From: Streptomyces sp. LBL | GTDB lineage: Bacteria; Actinomycetota; Actinomycetes; Streptomycetales; Streptomycetaceae | Assembly: GCF_029893585.1 (NCBI RefSeq) | Contig: NZ_JARXYX010000017.1 | Location: 62,001-126,000 of the forward strand | Length of the DNA stretch: 64,000 bases | Direction: 5' to 3' | Position numbers and translations under genes: made by a program | Shown here: one piece after another, positions 62,302-64,000 of the stretch | How the letters are laid out: each line of letters begins with the position of its first letter | How positions within the stretch are numbered: position 1 is the stretch's first letter | Notes under the pieces: generated by a model | Database searches by the model: none | The model's input: the letters and a program-made list of their open reading frames with translations, nothing else | What the model was told of the DNA's origin: nothing

Positions 62302-62334
62302 TACTACAAGGCTTGTGTGGCTCGAAGGGATCCC

Positions 62335-62688
62335 ATGACCGACGCGATCGTCGCCGAGAACCTGCGCAAGCGGTACGGCGACAAGGCAGCCCTGGACGGG
62401 CTCGCCTCGACCCGCGCGGCCGCGCCGAGGTGTGGGCGGCGATCCGCTCACTCGTCGGCGGTGGTACGACGGTCCTGCTGACCACCCAGTACCTGGAGGA
62501 GGCCGACCAGCTCGCCGACCGGATCTCGGTCGTCGACGCCGGCCGGGTCGTCGCCGACGGCACGGCGGACGAGCTCAAGGCGATGACCGGCGGCGTCCGG
62601 ATCGATGTGGTGCTGCGGGACGCCGGTCAACTGGGCGCGGCTCTCGCGCTGTTGCCGGTCTCCGGGGACGAGGTCTGTCGCGGCCCTA
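62335..62688 (+). pseudogene. DrrA-like ABC exporter ATPase with internal deletion
   Basis: Starts normally at ATG 62335 (MTDAIVAENLRKRYGDKAAL) but jumps near 62405 to the region after Walker B in another frame: LDPRGRAEVWAAIRSLV, TVLLTTQYLEEADQLADRIS, VADGTADELKAM. Walker A, the signature and Walker B are all lost, and the 3' end is cut by the neighbouring gene. The permease partner is absent. Non-functional remnant. Confidence 0.85.
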
Positions 62689-64000
62689 GTGATGGAATCC
62701 GGTCGCGGCCCCCTTGTCCCGGGTCGACGGGCCTGACTGGCGCCTCAGCTCCGGCAGCAGTCGGGTCAGGTCCTCCACGAACAGGTCGGCGAGGTCGGTC
62801 GAGAAGCCGTTGCGGCAGACCACGCGCAGGACGGACAGGTCCTCCCGGTGCGGCGGGAAGGTGTACGCGGGCACCAGCCAGCCCCGCTCCCGCAGCCGCC
62901 GGGAGACGTCGAAGACGTCGTACGCCTGCACGCCGGGGACGGTCGTGAAGGCGAACACCGGAAGCTCGTCGCCCCGGGTCAGCAACCTGAAGTCACCGAG
63001 CGCCTCCACGCGGTCGGCGAGACTCATCGCCACGTCCCGCGTGGACTGCTGCACGGCCCGGAAGCCCTCGCGGCCCAGCCGGAGGAACGTGTAGTACTGC
63101 GCGACCACCTGGGCGCCGGGCCGGGAGAAGTTGAGGGCGAAGGTCGGCATGTCGCCGCCCAGATAGTTGACGCGGAAGACGAGTTCCTCGGGCAGGGCCT
63201 CCTTGTCACGCCACAGCGCCCAGCCGACGCCCGGGTACACCAGCCCGTACTTGTGCCCGGAGGTGTTGATGGAGGCGACCCTCGGCAGCCGGAAGTCCCA
63301 CACCAGGTCCTCGTCGAGGAAGGGGGCGACCATCGCGCCGGACGCCCCGTCGACATGCACGGGGATGTCCAGACCGGTCCGCTTGCTCAGGGCGTCGAGA
63401 GCGGCGCACAGGTCCGCGATCGGCTCGTAGGAGCCGTCGAAGGTGGAGCCGAGGATGCCGACGACCCCGATGGTGTTCTCGTCGCACAGTTCGGCGGCGG
63501 CCTGCGGATCGAGGTGGAACCGGTCGCCGTCCATCGGGACCAGACGGGCCTCCACCTCCCAGAAGTTGCAGAACTTCTCCCAGCAGACCTGGACGTTGAC
63601 GCCCATGACGAGGTTCGGACGCACGTCCCGCCCCGGATAGCGGTCGGCGTTGCGCCGCGCCCAGCGTCGCTTGAGCGCCAGGCCGGCGAGCATGCACGCC
63701 TCGCTGGAACCGGTCGTCGAACAGCCCACGGCCGCCGAGGGGTCGGGCGCGTTCCACAGATCGGCGAGCATGGCCACGCAGCGCCGCTCCAGCTCGGCGG
63801 TGCGCGGGTACTCGTCCTTGTCGATCATGTTCTTGTCCCGGCACTCACCCATCAGGACGCCGGCCTGAGGCTCCATCCAGGTGGTGACGAAGGTGGCGAG
63901 GTTCAGCCGCGCGTTGCCGTCCAGCATCAGCTCGTCGTGCACGAGCTGGTAGGCGGTCGTCGGCGGCAGGGGAGCGTCCGGGAGCCGGTGTCTGGGCGGG
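62686..64000 (-). CDS. gadB: Glutamate decarboxylase (partial, runs off right edge)
   Basis: At least 438 codons. PLP-dependent conversion of glutamate to GABA with proton uptake. Frame extends to the edge (RHRLPDAPLPPTTAYQLVHD). Visible: LMLDGNARLNLATFVTTWM, GCSTTGSSEACMLAGLALKR, PVHVDGASGAMVAPF and the PLP lysine in INTSGHKYGLVYPGVGWALW. The GTG at 63942 is internal, not the true start. The stop overlaps the end of the ABC remnant. Acid resistance or GABA metabolism. Confidence 0.95.
   Translation of the reverse strand, partial: PPRHRLPDAPLPPTTAYQLVHDELMLDGNARLNLATFVTTWMEPQAGVLMGECRDKNMIDKDEYPRTAELERRCVAMLADLWNAPDPSAAVGCSTTGSSEACMLAGLALKRRWARRNADRYPGRDVRPNLVMGVNVQVCWEKFCNFWEVEARLVPMDGDRFHLDPQAAAELCDENTIGVVGILGSTFDGSYEPIADLCAALDALSKRTGLDIPVHVDGASGAMVAPFLDEDLVWDFRLPRVASINTSGHKYGLVYPGVGWALWRDKEALPEELVFRVNYLGGDMPTFALNFSRPGAQVVAQYYTFLRLGREGFRAVQQSTRDVAMSLADRVEALGDFRLLTRGDELPVFAFTTVPGVQAYDVFDVSRRLRERGWLVPAYTFPPHREDLSVLRVVCRNGFSTDLADLFVEDLTRLLPELRRQSGPSTRDKGAATGFHH

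Noticed and set aside
63942..64000. GTG 63942 as the start of glutamate decarboxylase
   Set aside because: The frame continues to the window edge with residues typical of the family N-terminus (LPDAPLPPTTAYQ).
1..64000. tRNA, rRNA or known riboswitch
   Set aside because: No cloverleaf, rRNA segment or conserved riboswitch core was seen by eye; a covariance-model scan would be needed to exclude small RNAs.

Overview
The window is high-GC (about 70%), densely coded DNA with strong G/C third-position bias and GTG/TTG starts. It carries several families typical of Streptomyces: SARP/AfsR regulators, DUF397 with an XRE regulator and a HATPase, SpoIIE phosphatases, MbtH and NRPS genes. I read it as part of a Streptomyces, or close relative, chromosome. 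All calls come from reading the sequence; no database search was run.

1-25.6 kb, minus strand: a nonribosomal peptide cluster that continues past the left edge. The order of transcription is a SyrP-like Fe/2-oxoglutarate hydroxylase (25629), a degenerate SbnA-like protein that has lost its PLP lysine (24575), an intact SbnA-like diaminopropionate-pathway enzyme (23703), MbtH (22612), a two-module NRPS A-T-C-A-T (22119) and a giant five-module NRPS (17071 to beyond base 1). The giant protein ends in a serine hydrolase domain of the penicillin-binding-protein-type thioesterase class. Together these genes suggest a macrocyclised heptapeptide with at least one diamino acid and possibly a beta-hydroxylated residue.

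26.1-31.6 kb: two SARP-type regulators on the minus strand (664 and 1004 aa). Between them, divergent from the first, is a small secreted-peptide gene. The two flank inverted repeats and a bidirectional terminator.

31.6-36.9 kb: a decayed region. It holds pieces of NB-ARC, TPR, DUF397, HATPase, Uma2, IS30 and dirigent/AOC-like genes among a lipoprotein, a PIN/antitoxin pair and an NmrA-like oxidoreductase.

36.9-42.8 kb, plus strand: a sugar-acid catabolic and uptake operon (L-fuconate dehydratase-like enzyme, SDR, ribose-type ABC importer), followed by a PAS-GAF-SpoIIE-HATPase phosphatase (42.9-45.4 kb). 45.5-48.7 kb, minus strand: a compact pqqABCDE cluster whose B to E cistrons all overlap by 4 nt.

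49.1-64 kb: a VapBC pair with a palindromic operator, a UPF0158 protein, a family 2 glycosyltransferase, a stand-alone family A DNA polymerase, a Clp-N/HTH protein with an apparently leaderless self-controlled promoter, a DUF2786 protein, a DUF4232-like lipoprotein, a DUF397/HATPase/XRE locus, an aldehyde dehydrogenase, a DinB protein, a PadR regulator beside an internally deleted ABC ATPase, and a glutamate decarboxylase cut by the right edge.

A recurring oddity is that short tandem repeats at the 3' ends of at least five genes start inside the last codons and include the stop codon.
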